64,000 nt of DNA, taken from positions 124,001 to 188,000 of the forward strand of contig JAHCAX010000001.1 of NCBI GenBank assembly GCA_019634675.1, in the 5' to 3' direction. Shown in pieces: positions 1 to 8,742 of this stretch. Position 1 is the first letter of the stretch. Each line of letters opens with the position of its first letter. Source of the DNA: Acherontichlamydia pituitae. Lineage in GTDB: Bacteria; Chlamydiota; Chlamydiia; Chlamydiales; Rhabdochlamydiaceae. The notes under the pieces were generated by a model. That model made no database searches. It saw only the letters and a program-made list of their open reading frames with translations, and was not told where the DNA came from. The translations under genes were made by a program, and so were the position numbers.

Positions 1-586
1 TACGGCCGCATTCTTTCAGGCCCCGTTCCAAATCGGCGAATGGCAGCCCATTTCGATAATGGCCCAGCAAGGAGCTTCCAGGCGCTGTGCTCTCGCAGAG
101 GAGAAAGTAGTCCTTGTCCTCATAATGAAACCTTCCTAACGCCCTCATGCGCGGTGAGGAAAAGTTGGCAAGCCCTCTGCTGGCGAGGTAATTGAGAGAA
201 AAAACTTCGGGGAAAAAATTATCCGAGCTCTCTTGAAAGACCTTAAGGATCCCCAAAGAGCGATTGCGAGCGCGGTCTTTAATCGCAAAAACCTGGTCTC
301 CTGAATACCCAACTTCCTCTACGGCTTTGATATCGAAGCTCGACGCAGAAAGTCCAAGCGCTTTGCAGGCAAAATTTTTCAAACAGGAATCGAAGCTGTC
401 CTTCTTTGAATAGTTAGTCAGGATCCGTTTTGCAGATGCTGCCGCAGCTTGCCTTGCGATAACTTTTGCCTGTTCTTGCTGGCTAAGAAGCAAGACCTGG
501 CTGCATTCCCGTTGCAAACGCGGTGCATGCTCAGGAAGAGCAGCATAAACATAAGGAGGAGGAGGCGGAGGTAAATCAAGCGGCAT
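1..586 (-). CDS. partial phosphotransferase/kinase-like protein (C-terminus outside window)
   Basis: Only the N-terminal 195 residues or so are visible; the frame is open to the window edge. The protein starts MPLDLPPPPPP, a proline run, followed by a Q/A-rich helix and then a region that looks like the N-lobe of an aminoglycoside-phosphotransferase/choline-kinase fold. That region has a strand with GILKVF, where the K would be the ATP-binding lysine, a helix with a conserved-position E, and a hinge-like strand DKDYFLLCES. The catalytic loop lies outside the window, so the kinase call is tentative. The ATG overlaps the stop of the upstream sulfotransferase by one base (TAATG), so the two are translationally coupled and probably work together. 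Confidence 0.5.
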   Translation of the reverse strand, partial: MPLDLPPPPPPYVYAALPEHAPRLQRECSQVLLLSQQEQAKVIARQAAAASAKRILTNYSKKDSFDSCLKNFACKALGLSASSFDIKAVEEVGYSGDQVFAIKDRARNRSLGILKVFQESSDNFFPEVFSLNYLASRGLANFSSPRMRALGRFHYEDKDYFLLCESTAPGSSLLGHYRNGLPFADLERGLKECGR

Positions 587-1488
587 TAACGTTTTTCTTG
601 CGGTTGTTGAAATAATGGATCGTTCCGGATCAGCTCATAGAACTGCAGATTATATAAGTATGCCTCCTGATATTTTTCCCGATGCTCAGGAATGACAATT
701 TCTTCAAAAGTCGGATTCCCGGCAGCATCCTTTGCATACCGGCTCAGAGGCTTAAAGCCCGAGCTCTCAAGAGCATCTTGATGCCACTGCTGGACAGCAT
801 GATCTTTTTTCATCTCATGCCATTCTTTGTGGACATCGAACCCTTCCCCTGCACTAGTCCAATGCAAAGCATGGTGCAAAAAAGGGATGTCCAGATCCTG
901 GCATAATTTTTCGATGATCTCCTCCGGGTCTTCCGCCAGCTCCTCAGCAGACAGCAGAACGATCCGATTGGGCGACTCCTTCTTCACTATTTGGAAAATA
1001 TGGTAGAGCGGTTCATACCCGATCAAATAATTGAGCATTGATGGACAGAATTGGCTCTTCCGATAAAACGAGATGACCGAAGAATGGGGATCCCGCATCA
1101 GAAAGACAAAAGAGACCCGCTCGTCGCGAACAAACTCGAGATCGTTCAAGAGATACTCCTCCAAGTCAAAACTCATCTCTTTAACGAAAACTCCCTTGTT
1201 CTTCACAGCATCGAAGAGCATCTGTTTCACCTCTTGATAGGTTGCATGGAGCCCCGGTTCAAAGACGTAAGGGGCATAATGCGGGTGGAACTCGCAGACG
1301 TAGGGAAGATGAAATGGTTCGTGGAAGACCTCAAAATCTCCGCGCGCCTGCATCATCCGCGCGCAAGCTGCAGACATCGACCTCGGAGGCGAGATCAGGA
1401 AAACAATGCGCCCTGAAATTTCTTCCGCAGGCAGCTTCACCCAGGCAATTCCCAATGCAGCACAGACCACCCATCGTATCCAAGACAT
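586..1488 (-). CDS. sulfotransferase-family protein with N-terminal signal/anchor segment
   Basis: 300 residues. The PAPS 5'-phosphosulfate loop is seen as SPPRSMS (residues 33-39) after a beta strand, and the 3'-phosphate-binding motif as RDPHSS (132-137). Both are typical of P-loop sulfotransferases, which move sulfate from PAPS to a hydroxyl or amine. A hydrophobic stretch at residues 6-21 precedes the P-loop and looks like a signal peptide or membrane anchor. This is odd for an enzyme that needs cytosolic PAPS. The acceptor cannot be told. The gene is first of a coupled pair with the kinase-like gene; about 130 bp without features separate it from the oxidoreductase gene. Confidence 0.75.
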   Translation of the reverse strand: MSWIRWVVCAALGIAWVKLPAEEISGRIVFLISPPRSMSAACARMMQARGDFEVFHEPFHLPYVCEFHPHYAPYVFEPGLHATYQEVKQMLFDAVKNKGVFVKEMSFDLEEYLLNDLEFVRDERVSFVFLMRDPHSSVISFYRKSQFCPSMLNYLIGYEPLYHIFQIVKKESPNRIVLLSAEELAEDPEEIIEKLCQDLDIPFLHHALHWTSAGEGFDVHKEWHEMKKDHAVQQWHQDALESSGFKPLSRYAKDAAGNPTFEEIVIPEHREKYQEAYLYNLQFYELIRNDPLFQQPQEKR

Positions 1489-1618
1489 AAAATACCTTTA
1501 GAAAAAAAGAATTGATGACAGCCCCTTCCAGCATCAGTCGTAGGCATAAGGCGATCGAATATATCTGCTGAACAGGAACCAGACAAGCAATTAGATTTAA
1601 GACTCGCGACTTGCAATC

Positions 1619-3028
1619 CTACGGTTTAGCGACTGGCGGGACCGCCATAAACAAGGGAATAAGCCCTTCCAGCAAGGTCGGATGAGTAAAGATAGCATCC
1701 CTTAATGTCGTGTAAGGAAGACCGGCTAACATCGCGATTTGGACTGCTCCGATGATCTCTCCTGCTCCCACTCCCAAAACTGTGAATCCGAGGATCCGGT
1801 CGCTTTTGGCATCGATCAGAGCTTTCATGAACCCGTTTGTTTCAGATAGAGTCCTGGTCCGTAAGACAGCCGCCATCGGGATCTTTGCAAGCCGATAAGC
1901 GATCTGTTTAGCCTTGGCTTCCGTTTCGCTAAGACCTATCCGGGCAAATTCCGGATCTGTAAACATGCAGAAGGGAACTTGACGTCCTGTCGTGCTCCTG
2001 GCCCCTCCAAAAATGTTATTAAAAACGATCCGGTAGTCATCATAGGCGATATGTGTGAAATGGGGACTTCCTGCGCAATCTCCCACCGCCCAGACTTTTG
2101 CAGCCGTCGTTTCCAAACGGTCATTCACTTTAATGTAGCCCCGTTCCGTCACCTCAACGTTGGCAAGCTCAAGGCCGATCTCCTGCGTGTTAGGAATGCG
2201 GCCTGTCGCAACCAACAAATGGCTTCCTTCCACAATTTGATCCGAGGCGCCCGACAAGTACAGCTTCACGTGCTGCCCAGATTTCCCTTCGACCTTGCTA
2301 ACACGCTGCTCGGTCATGATGTCGATCCCCTCATTCTTGAATATATCATGCAAGCCTTCTGAAACATCTTCATCTTCCCGATGCGCTAAACGGCCATTGC
2401 GCTCGATGATCGTCACCCTGCTGCCTAAGCGGCGCATGGCTTGCGCCATCTCCAAACTGATATAACCCCCTCCCAAAATAAGAAGGTGTTCAGGAACTTG
2501 GTCCAGCTCCAGAGTTTCGATATGCGTCATGGGATTAGCCTCGAGAATTCCTGGAACGGGATCGATCTTGGCGCGCGTCCCCGTGCTGATGATGATCTTA
2601 TCTCCTCGAAGGGTCCGCTTATTGCCTTCGGGCAGCAAGACCTCAATGGTCTTCGGCGCAATGAATTTTCCCGAACCGATGATCAGCTCAGTACCGCTTT
2701 TCTTATAATTGTCGAGGTGCATGTCGATCAGCCCATCGACCATCTCTCGTTTGCGGTTTCGCACCGCATGCATGTCGATCTTGCAATTGTCTTTGCTGAT
2801 CCCGAATTCCTGTCCCCTCCAAAAAAAAGAGGCCGCCTTGGCGCTATGGATGATATTTTTACTGGGAAGGCATGCGATGTTCGGACAGGAACCGCCGATA
2901 TATTTCCGTTCAATCACTGCGACGCGCTGCTTTTGCTTGGCCAGCGACCAGGCGATGTATTTGCCCGCTTCTCCGCTTCCTAGCACCACCGCATCATATT
3001 CTTCTCGATCAGCCATTATTGAGCTCAT
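1619..3028 (-). CDS. pyridine nucleotide-disulfide oxidoreductase (mercuric reductase/lipoamide dehydrogenase-like)
   Basis: 469 residues, the usual length for the glutathione reductase/dihydrolipoamide dehydrogenase superfamily. The FAD dinucleotide motif GSGEAG is at residues 17-22. The redox-active pair is C48/C53 in CPNIAC. An NAD(P) motif GGGYIS lies mid-protein, the second FAD motif is AVGDC, and the C-terminal dimer interface carries HPT. It lacks the extra N-terminal HMA domain and C-terminal Cys pair of true MerA, so mercury reduction is not supported. No lipoyl E2 gene is adjacent; general disulfide or quinone reduction is the safest reading. A second ATG four codons downstream (3016) is an alternative start; neither has a strong Shine-Dalgarno sequence. 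Confidence 0.85.
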   Translation of the reverse strand: MSSIMADREEYDAVVLGSGEAGKYIAWSLAKQKQRVAVIERKYIGGSCPNIACLPSKNIIHSAKAASFFWRGQEFGISKDNCKIDMHAVRNRKREMVDGLIDMHLDNYKKSGTELIIGSGKFIAPKTIEVLLPEGNKRTLRGDKIIISTGTRAKIDPVPGILEANPMTHIETLELDQVPEHLLILGGGYISLEMAQAMRRLGSRVTIIERNGRLAHREDEDVSEGLHDIFKNEGIDIMTEQRVSKVEGKSGQHVKLYLSGASDQIVEGSHLLVATGRIPNTQEIGLELANVEVTERGYIKVNDRLETTAAKVWAVGDCAGSPHFTHIAYDDYRIVFNNIFGGARSTTGRQVPFCMFTDPEFARIGLSETEAKAKQIAYRLAKIPMAAVLRTRTLSETNGFMKALIDAKSDRILGFTVLGVGAGEIIGAVQIAMLAGLPYTTLRDAIFTHPTLLEGLIPLFMAVPPVAKP

Positions 3029-3281
3029 TGTATAACTTATGAAAAAGACAGGAATCTGTACCTGTTCATTCTAAAATCAACTTATCAAATGCTTTTTTAA
3101 GCAGAGAGAGAATTTTTAGAAGAAGCTAAATATTGCGAGGAGGATAGAAAGACTCGGGAAAAATTTGAGACTTGGATTTACTCTAATTCTATGTACATGG
3201 ATTTTGCAAAAGAACAATAAGATTTCACAAAATATTCACGGTACAAGAAGAAGTTCGCTGCACCGTGATGCTAGGCTGATA

Positions 3282-3611
3282 TCAATGCGTTGAATCATGC
3301 ATGATCTTCGCTAAGGTCTTGATCGTTGGATTACGATGCTTCAAAGCGGAATACATCGTTGATTTAGGCAATTTTGTCTTCTGTCTAAGCCGCGTTTTAT
3401 TTAGAGCATCCAGATAAATAGTAATCATTTCCATAGCTCCTTCTGGATCATTGTTTTGCAGACACTCTAAAATTGCTAACGCTGTCTGCTGAGGATTGAT
3501 CAGTTCTTTCAAAGGAGACATGCGAGTTAGCCCTTTTACTTTATTCAGATTAACCTTCCGCGATTTTCCTGAAGATCTTTGTTGCTTTTTTGATGTCCTT
3601 ATTTTGCCCAT
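3282..3611 (-). CDS. small HTH DNA-binding protein, HigA-type antitoxin-like (orphan)
   Basis: 109 residues. The first 25 are very basic and probably disordered. The C-terminal half reads as a helix-turn-helix of the HigA/addiction-module antidote type, with the pattern S-MYSAL-HRNPTIKTLAKI resembling the recognition helix of such proteins. The start is well supported by a GGGAGGA sequence seven bases upstream of the ATG. No recognisable toxin gene lies on either side, so this is either an orphan antitoxin-like regulator or the survivor of a broken pair. The call rests on the short C-terminal pattern only. Confidence 0.5.
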   Translation of the reverse strand: MGKIRTSKKQQRSSGKSRKVNLNKVKGLTRMSPLKELINPQQTALAILECLQNNDPEGAMEMITIYLDALNKTRLRQKTKLPKSTMYSALKHRNPTIKTLAKIMHDSTH

Positions 3612-3918
3612 TTTTATTTCCTCCCAATAAAAGGATGATATTTAATTTTCTTATAAATCCGAAAAAAATCATGCTCTATTTGATCTTTAATTGGCATCAG
3701 AAGAAATCATATTTTTAAGCTTCTGTAAAAGAATATTTTACAACATCAAGTCATCAATTATCGCGACACTATAGCGACAATCTATTTTGGAGTTCTTTAG
3801 AGCCGCAATGAGTCCTTGCTGGACCTTTTCAATTGAGAACATTATGTTCAATCTGCGATAACCTGCCATCGCATCTTCTAGCTTTCTGGAGATACTAGAA
3901 AATAATGCAAGGACTCAG
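3612..3918. other. intergenic region between divergent genes
   Basis: About 300 A+T-rich bases between the divergently read HigA-like and hydrolase genes. It should hold both promoters. I see no clear -35/-10 pair, no RNA gene and no repeat. A short minus-strand open stretch of about 40 codons near 3740-3890 has no family resemblance and no good start, so it is not annotated. Confidence 0.5.
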
Positions 3919-5046
3919 ATGATTAAGCAATTATTAACTGCACTTAGCCTGTTAGCAGCTGCTTCCAATGAATTGCCTAAAGAGAGTTCTGCGTCTTTAC
4001 GTCCTCAGGAGCCAAAAGGCCCCTTTCCCTACGATGAAGAAGAAGTTAAATACTCTAACTTGACTGCAGACGCAACCTTGGCAGGCACTTTAACCCTTCC
4101 CAGGTCGGAAAAACCATCTCCTGCGGTTTTACTCATTGCTGGCTCCGGCCCCGTTGATCGCAATGAAACCGTATTTGGACATAAGCCATTTTTGGTCATA
4201 GCCGACCATCTTACAAAACAAGGTTTTGCAGTCTTACGCGTCGATAAGCGCGGGGTTGGCCAATCCACGGGAAATTACACCATTTCAACAAGTGAAGATT
4301 TTGCTGCTGACGTATTAGCAGGTATCGAATATCTGAAAACCCGAAAGGAAGTCGATGCAGAACAGATCGGTTTGATTGGCCATAGCGAAGGTGGGCTCAT
4401 AGCTCCAATGGTAGCGGTAAAATCGCATGATGTCGCTTTTATCGTGCTAATGGCAGGAGGCGGAATCACCGGTGAAGCAACTGTTTATGCGCAAGAAACT
4501 CTGATTTCTCGTGCGATGGGCGTTACAGAAGAGCAGATCAGTCATCAACTTGATCTCCAGAAGCAAGTGCTGTCTGTCATCAAAAATGAACCTGATCTTG
4601 AAAAAGCTGAGAAGCTGCTACGAGAAATTATCGCAAAACAGTTAGCCAATCTTCCCAAAGACGAGCAGCAAACAAGCGCCGACCTCATGGAAGCCCAAAT
4701 GAAGCGTTGCAACTCAAAATGGTTCCGCTATTTTTTGACTTACGATCCAATAACCTCATTAAAGCATCTTACTATTCCTGTCTTGGTGATCAATGGCGAA
4801 CTTGATTGCCAAGTTCCCCCAAAACACAATCTTCCTCTCATCGCTCAAGCTCTTGAAGCGGCTGGGAACAGAAATTATACGATGATTGAATTTCCAAAAC
4901 TGAACCATTTTTTTCAGACATGCGAAACTGGATCCATTTTGGAGTATGGAAAAATTGAAGAGACGATTGCACCTGTCGTTTTAGATACCCTATCAGATTG
5001 GATTTTGCAAACCACTACTCACCTTCAAAAAGCATCGGCTCCATAA
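3919..5046 (+). CDS. exported alpha/beta hydrolase
   Basis: 375 residues. An N-terminal hydrophobic segment (about residues 4-16) looks like a signal peptide. The alpha/beta hydrolase core is clear: oxyanion strand IAGSG near residue 75, VDKRGVGQST (108-117), nucleophile elbow GHSEGG with S156, acid D296 in INGELD, and catalytic H330 in LNHFF. The lid between residues 190 and 270 is helical. Sequence features match the dienelactone hydrolase/peptidase-like exported hydrolases of Gram-negative bacteria; the substrate (ester, thioester or short peptide) is not known. The gene stands alone, just left of the boundary of the integrated element. Confidence 0.85.
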   Translation: MIKQLLTALSLLAAASNELPKESSASLRPQEPKGPFPYDEEEVKYSNLTADATLAGTLTLPRSEKPSPAVLLIAGSGPVDRNETVFGHKPFLVIADHLTKQGFAVLRVDKRGVGQSTGNYTISTSEDFAADVLAGIEYLKTRKEVDAEQIGLIGHSEGGLIAPMVAVKSHDVAFIVLMAGGGITGEATVYAQETLISRAMGVTEEQISHQLDLQKQVLSVIKNEPDLEKAEKLLREIIAKQLANLPKDEQQTSADLMEAQMKRCNSKWFRYFLTYDPITSLKHLTIPVLVINGELDCQVPPKHNLPLIAQALEAAGNRNYTMIEFPKLNHFFQTCETGSILEYGKIEETIAPVVLDTLSDWILQTTTHLQKASAP

Positions 5047-5154
5047 GAAAAGTGATGATTAAGAGAAGGTTGACCAAGCAGAGAGCTGAGTAATCCCCGA
5101 TCAAAAAGACCACTTCACGTCCATACACAAGACGCACCGCGTCTTGTTCAAGCA

Positions 5155-5181
5155 CAAAAAAACCCAGCCTTTGGCTGGGTT
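5155..5181 (-). terminator. rho-independent terminator, originally of tRNA-Lys
   Basis: A perfect 9-bp stem AACCCAGCC/GGCTGGGTT with a 3-base loop, followed on the minus strand by a T run; an A/T tract on the other side also allows plus-strand use after the hydrolase gene. It sits immediately 3' (minus sense) of the truncated tRNA-Lys 3' end at 5190. This fits the native terminator of the tRNA gene, left behind when the element integrated. Confidence 0.8.
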
Positions 5182-5185
5182 GTAT

Positions 5186-5230
5186 TTTTGAGACTTGATG
5201 GACTCGAACCATCGACCCTCTCATTAAAAG
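5186..5230 (-). repeat. att site, far end: displaced 3' half of tRNA-Lys
   Basis: 45 bases identical to 13917-13961. The stretch runs from the tRNA-Lys 3' end through the T arm to the anticodon loop and then diverges into unrelated sequence at 5231. The copy has no 5' half and cannot make a tRNA. It is the attachment-site duplication produced by integration of the element to its right. Confidence 0.92.
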
Positions 5231-5446
5231 AGAGGGAGAATCCCATTTTAACCAGTACCATCCAATCTTTATGCGCATTACTATAAACAACTTAGTTATT
5301 GGGCACAACTGGTTATTGCTGATTTTTGACCATAGAATTGGACTTTCGTTGCACCGCCGGTGCACCATGACTTCCTTTTGAACCGATAGCTGGAAAGACT
5401 CCTTTGGGCGCTGTTAAGGGAGTTGAAAAAGCTACTGGAATTGTTT
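5231..5446. other. island left end, candidate integrase arm sites
   Basis: Non-coding. It contains TTTCGTTGCACCGCC at 5344-5358, of which the last 14 bases recur at 13814-13827 near the other end of the island. It runs into the palindrome GGTGCACC (5359-5366). An 8-bp inverted repeat, TAACCAGT/ACTGGTTA, lies at 5249-5256 and 5308-5315. Arm-type integrase or excisionase binding is a reasonable reading. Confidence 0.45.
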
Positions 5447-6637
5447 TTAATCTCTAGCACCGTGAGCAATCAGCCAGTCAATCAAAACCTGGTTTTTGTT
5501 CTGTTTTGCATAAAACAGAACATTTCTTCCGTATTTGTCAGCGGCATTAATATTGGCTCCATGGCTCAATAAATACTCACAGCATTTCATATATTTTGAT
5601 GAGTAGTTTGAATGATGATGCATTTGCTGAACTGCGGAAATAAGCGGAGTGCCATAAGAGCCAACATGATTAACATTTGCGCCTAAATCAATTAATTTTT
5701 TTACTACATCAAAAATTGGCTTTTGAGGATCCGCTATGATCGCACAACCTAACGGAGTATTGCCCGAACAGTCAAGAGCGTTTGGATCAGAATTGAAATC
5801 AATTAAAAGATCAATGCACTCAAGATTAACTAAACGAACAGCATCATGTAGAGGTGTTTGATCTGACCCTGGATATTTGCCATTCGGATTGAGTCGTTCG
5901 CCTAATAAAAACTCTAAAATTTTGGGTTGGTTACTTTGGACGGCAATATGTACTAAGTGTGGGTTTTTTACGTTCTGTTGTTTATAATTGACGCCCTCTT
6001 TTTTAAGCCATTCAAGAACATTTATGCTCCCATATCTTACAGCTGTTAAAACTGCAGCCGAAAGCTCTTCTTGGTCATGAAACAGACCGTCGCCAAGCGC
6101 TCCACAAGAGACTAAATATGCGATCACTTTAGGATGATCGCTGATAATAGCGTACCGGAGTGGTGTGAAGTAGAAATGATGAAAACAAGGATTATATTCT
6201 TCATAATCTTTAATTATCGCTCCCTCATCAACCAACATTCTAATGATATTCATATTTCCTGTTACCGCAGCATATTCGATGGCCATTAAAGGTTTTTCTT
6301 CAGGAAAGTGCTCACTCCACCGATTAATGTCTCTAGCTTTTGCATTAGGATCAGCTCCGTGATCCAAAAGCAACTTAACTGCCCTCTCATCTTCCATCTT
6401 GATCGCGTAGTGCAATGCTGGAATCCCATCTGGATTATGCCCATACCGGATCATGATTTCGATCAGCTCAAACATCTCACTTTCAACAACGGACCCGACC
6501 ACTTGTTGCATCTGACTAAGCACAGCAAAAGAGGCTGCAGCAGAAAGCATCGGGGAGCTAGCAAAACTGAACCTAGAAGAATCTGCTTGAAACGTATCCG
6601 AAAACTGATCTATTGGGCCTACTGAATTTAAAAACAT
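5447..6637 (-). CDS. ankyrin-repeat protein
   Basis: 396 residues. After an N-terminal segment of about 70 residues without a clear signal peptide, ankyrin repeats cover the rest. Examples of the TPLH/LHYA helix starts and hGADPN/GANVN turns are GIPALHYAI, HGADPNA, QTPLHDAV, DCSGNTPLGCAI, LGANVN and HGANINA. Ankyrin proteins bind other proteins; in intracellular bacteria many are secreted effectors, but no secretion signal is evident here. It lies two bases after the next ankyrin gene, transcribed from it, and the pair probably arose by duplication. It is cargo of the tRNA-Lys island. Confidence 0.9.
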   Translation of the reverse strand: MFLNSVGPIDQFSDTFQADSSRFSFASSPMLSAAASFAVLSQMQQVVGSVVESEMFELIEIMIRYGHNPDGIPALHYAIKMEDERAVKLLLDHGADPNAKARDINRWSEHFPEEKPLMAIEYAAVTGNMNIIRMLVDEGAIIKDYEEYNPCFHHFYFTPLRYAIISDHPKVIAYLVSCGALGDGLFHDQEELSAAVLTAVRYGSINVLEWLKKEGVNYKQQNVKNPHLVHIAVQSNQPKILEFLLGERLNPNGKYPGSDQTPLHDAVRLVNLECIDLLIDFNSDPNALDCSGNTPLGCAIIADPQKPIFDVVKKLIDLGANVNHVGSYGTPLISAVQQMHHHSNYSSKYMKCCEYLLSHGANINAADKYGRNVLFYAKQNKNQVLIDWLIAHGARD

Positions 6638-6639
6638 AA

Positions 6640-7695
6640 TTAACCCTTTGCTCCATGTTGCAATAGATACTGGACTATGTCCGGGTGAGAGTGTTCCAGA
6701 GCAAAAGCAAGCGGCGACATCAATTTCCCATTATTAAGAGTAACCTTTTTATTAACGTCAGCGCCAAGCTCAACAACGAATTTCACTTTTTCTAAGTTAC
6801 CTGAAGAAATCGCTGCGAACAGCACAGAGTTGTTTGTCTCAATATTGTTTAAATCAGCTCCGGCATTTACAAGCATTCTGATTACATTTGAGCCATGCTT
6901 TTGATTTTGAGGATTCCACATGTACACTGTTTTGATAATTGGAAGTCCATAGCCCGTCTTGAAATCTGGGGTATTCAAATCAATTTCAGACTGAAGCATT
7001 AACTCCAATACGGATGAGTCTTCCCCGTGAATGGCAGCATAGATAGCGTAGTATAAATCTTCGGGAGCTACCTTTGCTCCATGATTTACCATTTCACAAG
7101 CGATCTCAAAAAACTCCTTATCTGAATGCGATAATCCTATGTTCATTACATAAGCTAAAAGAGTCTGACCATTAACAAAATAACCATTTACATCCGCTCC
7201 ATGTCGTATTAAAGCTCTCACACTTTGCCAATCTTGCATATGAAAAGCCGTTTCCAACAAAGTCATGTTATTCCATTTCACAGTCGGGTTAGGATTTGCC
7301 TCGTGCCTAAGTAAAACATCAATTACATCTGTATATCTATTAAGGATTGCAACCGTTAGAGGCGTCATTCCATTTTCATCTGGATAGTCAACGTCAACAC
7401 CGTGAGCAAGAAGAAACTTGATTACCTTCGGATTGTTTTCCAAAATAGCCTTGTGGATAAGCGTATGTGGATCTATCTCTCTAGCCTTAACCCTTTGCTG
7501 TAGTTCACCTGTTTCAAACTGATGCGAAATGCTCTCTTCGCAGACTCTTTGCTCATGAAATATACATGCAACCATTTTGACTTGATGAATGGCTAGAAAT
7601 GCCACCACCATATTTTCAACCTCACATGGCTGTTTTTCTGCTACAGCAGTTACGCCTATAGCTTGGATACCTTCTGCAATGCTTCTAATTTCCAT
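6640..7695 (-). CDS. ankyrin-repeat protein
   Basis: 351 residues from the preferred start at 7695, which has GAGAGG four bases upstream; an in-frame ATG at 7740 lacks such a site. The N-terminal 85 residues include CEVENMVVAFLAIHQVKMVACIF-type hydrophobic helices. Ankyrin repeats then begin at HTLIHKAI and run to the C-terminus (HGVDVDYPD, GMTPLTVAI, HEANPNP, HGADVNG, AGADLNN, LGADVNK, QHGAKG). It is the promoter-proximal gene of the ankyrin pair. Function is inferred only as protein binding, possibly with host proteins. Confidence 0.88.
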   Translation of the reverse strand: MEIRSIAEGIQAIGVTAVAEKQPCEVENMVVAFLAIHQVKMVACIFHEQRVCEESISHQFETGELQQRVKAREIDPHTLIHKAILENNPKVIKFLLAHGVDVDYPDENGMTPLTVAILNRYTDVIDVLLRHEANPNPTVKWNNMTLLETAFHMQDWQSVRALIRHGADVNGYFVNGQTLLAYVMNIGLSHSDKEFFEIACEMVNHGAKVAPEDLYYAIYAAIHGEDSSVLELMLQSEIDLNTPDFKTGYGLPIIKTVYMWNPQNQKHGSNVIRMLVNAGADLNNIETNNSVLFAAISSGNLEKVKFVVELGADVNKKVTLNNGKLMSPLAFALEHSHPDIVQYLLQHGAKG

Positions 7696-7868
7696 AAAAC
7701 CTCTCTTTTTTTGGTGAGAAGTATACAACACTACAACCACCCATTCAATTAAACAACTTAGTTTAAAAGTAAAATAAAAGATTTATGATCGTGTAAAATA
7801 TTTAATTTTATTGAATTATTTAATGATTGATTGCCATATTAACACGCTCAACTAAACCTTAAGGTCTT

Positions 7869-8483
7869 ATGAAAACCAGATTCACTCAGATTACCTGCAC
7901 AGCTCTCTCTATTGCCCTACTATCAGGCTGCGCAAGCTACAACGCAGCTCCATTAAACAATCTCTCGTCAGATGTCATGCACTCATCCTATGAAGCAAAA
8001 AACTCCGATGTCGTAGTTACAGCTAAGGCATATGACAAACTTGACTGCAAAAGATATCTTGATAGAGATGTGATCGCAAAAGGATATCAGCCAATTCAGC
8101 TTTATATTCAAAACAACTCTGACAGAAGCTATTCATTTTCTCTGAACAGGATTGATCTCCCTTACGCAAGACAAGAAGAAGTTGCTGGAAAGGTACACAC
8201 CTCAACAGTAGGTAGAATACTTGGTTATGGAGTTCCTGGGGTTATCATACTCTGGCCACTTATAATCCCTGCGGTTGTCGATGGAATCAAGTCTGCGGAT
8301 GCAAATGAAGCACTTGACAATGATTTTTCATCTAAAATTGCCAGAGACCAGACAATCAACCCTCACTCTTATTTTAACAAGATCATTTTCGTGCCTGTTA
8401 GCGACTTTCAACAATCATTTAACGTAACGTTAATTGATCAAGAGTCGAACAAGCCCAAAACTTTTAACGTTATGGCTAGTTAG
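7869..8483 (+). CDS. small lipoprotein of unknown function
   Basis: 204 residues. A signal peptide ends in the lipobox LLSGC with C21 as the lipidated cysteine. One glycine/proline-rich hydrophobic segment (about residues 115-140, GVPGVIILWPLIIPAVV) may cross or dip into the membrane. The remaining parts look like small beta domains. No family is recognised. It is the only plus-strand gene within the island, between the ankyrin pair and the replication-type genes, so it is likely cargo such as a surface-altering or exclusion-type protein; that role is a guess. Confidence 0.75.
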   Translation: MKTRFTQITCTALSIALLSGCASYNAAPLNNLSSDVMHSSYEAKNSDVVVTAKAYDKLDCKRYLDRDVIAKGYQPIQLYIQNNSDRSYSFSLNRIDLPYARQEEVAGKVHTSTVGRILGYGVPGVIILWPLIIPAVVDGIKSADANEALDNDFSSKIARDQTINPHSYFNKIIFVPVSDFQQSFNVTLIDQESNKPKTFNVMAS

Positions 8484-8532
8484 GATTGCGATTTCAGAAA
8501 CGAACGGCTCACATTGGACTTTTATTCGAAGA

Positions 8533-8742
8533 TCACGGGCCGTTCTCCATTTCTTCAAAAATGCGACAGAAACATTCCATTCTTAAGGCTAGCGGAACTA
8601 TCGGTAAAATCTCCCAGTAATTGGTAACACCAGAGGGGTAATGTTGTTGTATCCATTCGTCAAATAACACATCAGCATGGAGCCAATACACTTTGCTTTC
8701 AATATTGGCTAAGCGCTTTTCAAGTGATGTCTTCAGTCTCAA
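8533..8742 (-). CDS. 69-residue hypothetical protein of the island
   Basis: Short acidic protein with an N-terminal helix (KTSLEKRLANIESKV) and several W/Y residues; no recognised family. Its ATG overlaps the stop of the upstream HTH gene by four bases (ATGA), which supports a real, coupled gene rather than a chance frame. Confidence 0.5.
   Translation of the reverse strand: MRLKTSLEKRLANIESKVYWLHADVLFDEWIQQHYPSGVTNYWEILPIVPLALRMECFCRIFEEMENGP

Noticed and set aside
1619..3028. annotation as true mercuric reductase
   Set aside because: The C-terminal Cys pair and HMA domain of MerA are missing and there are no other mer genes.
3740..3890. short minus-strand open stretch that could be a toxin remnant next to the HigA-like gene
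   Set aside because: About 40 codons, no RelE/HigB-like pattern that I can defend.
5015..5368. 117-codon minus-strand frame
   Set aside because: It runs across the tRNA-Lys terminator, the att repeat and the arm site, and has no family resemblance; chance frame.
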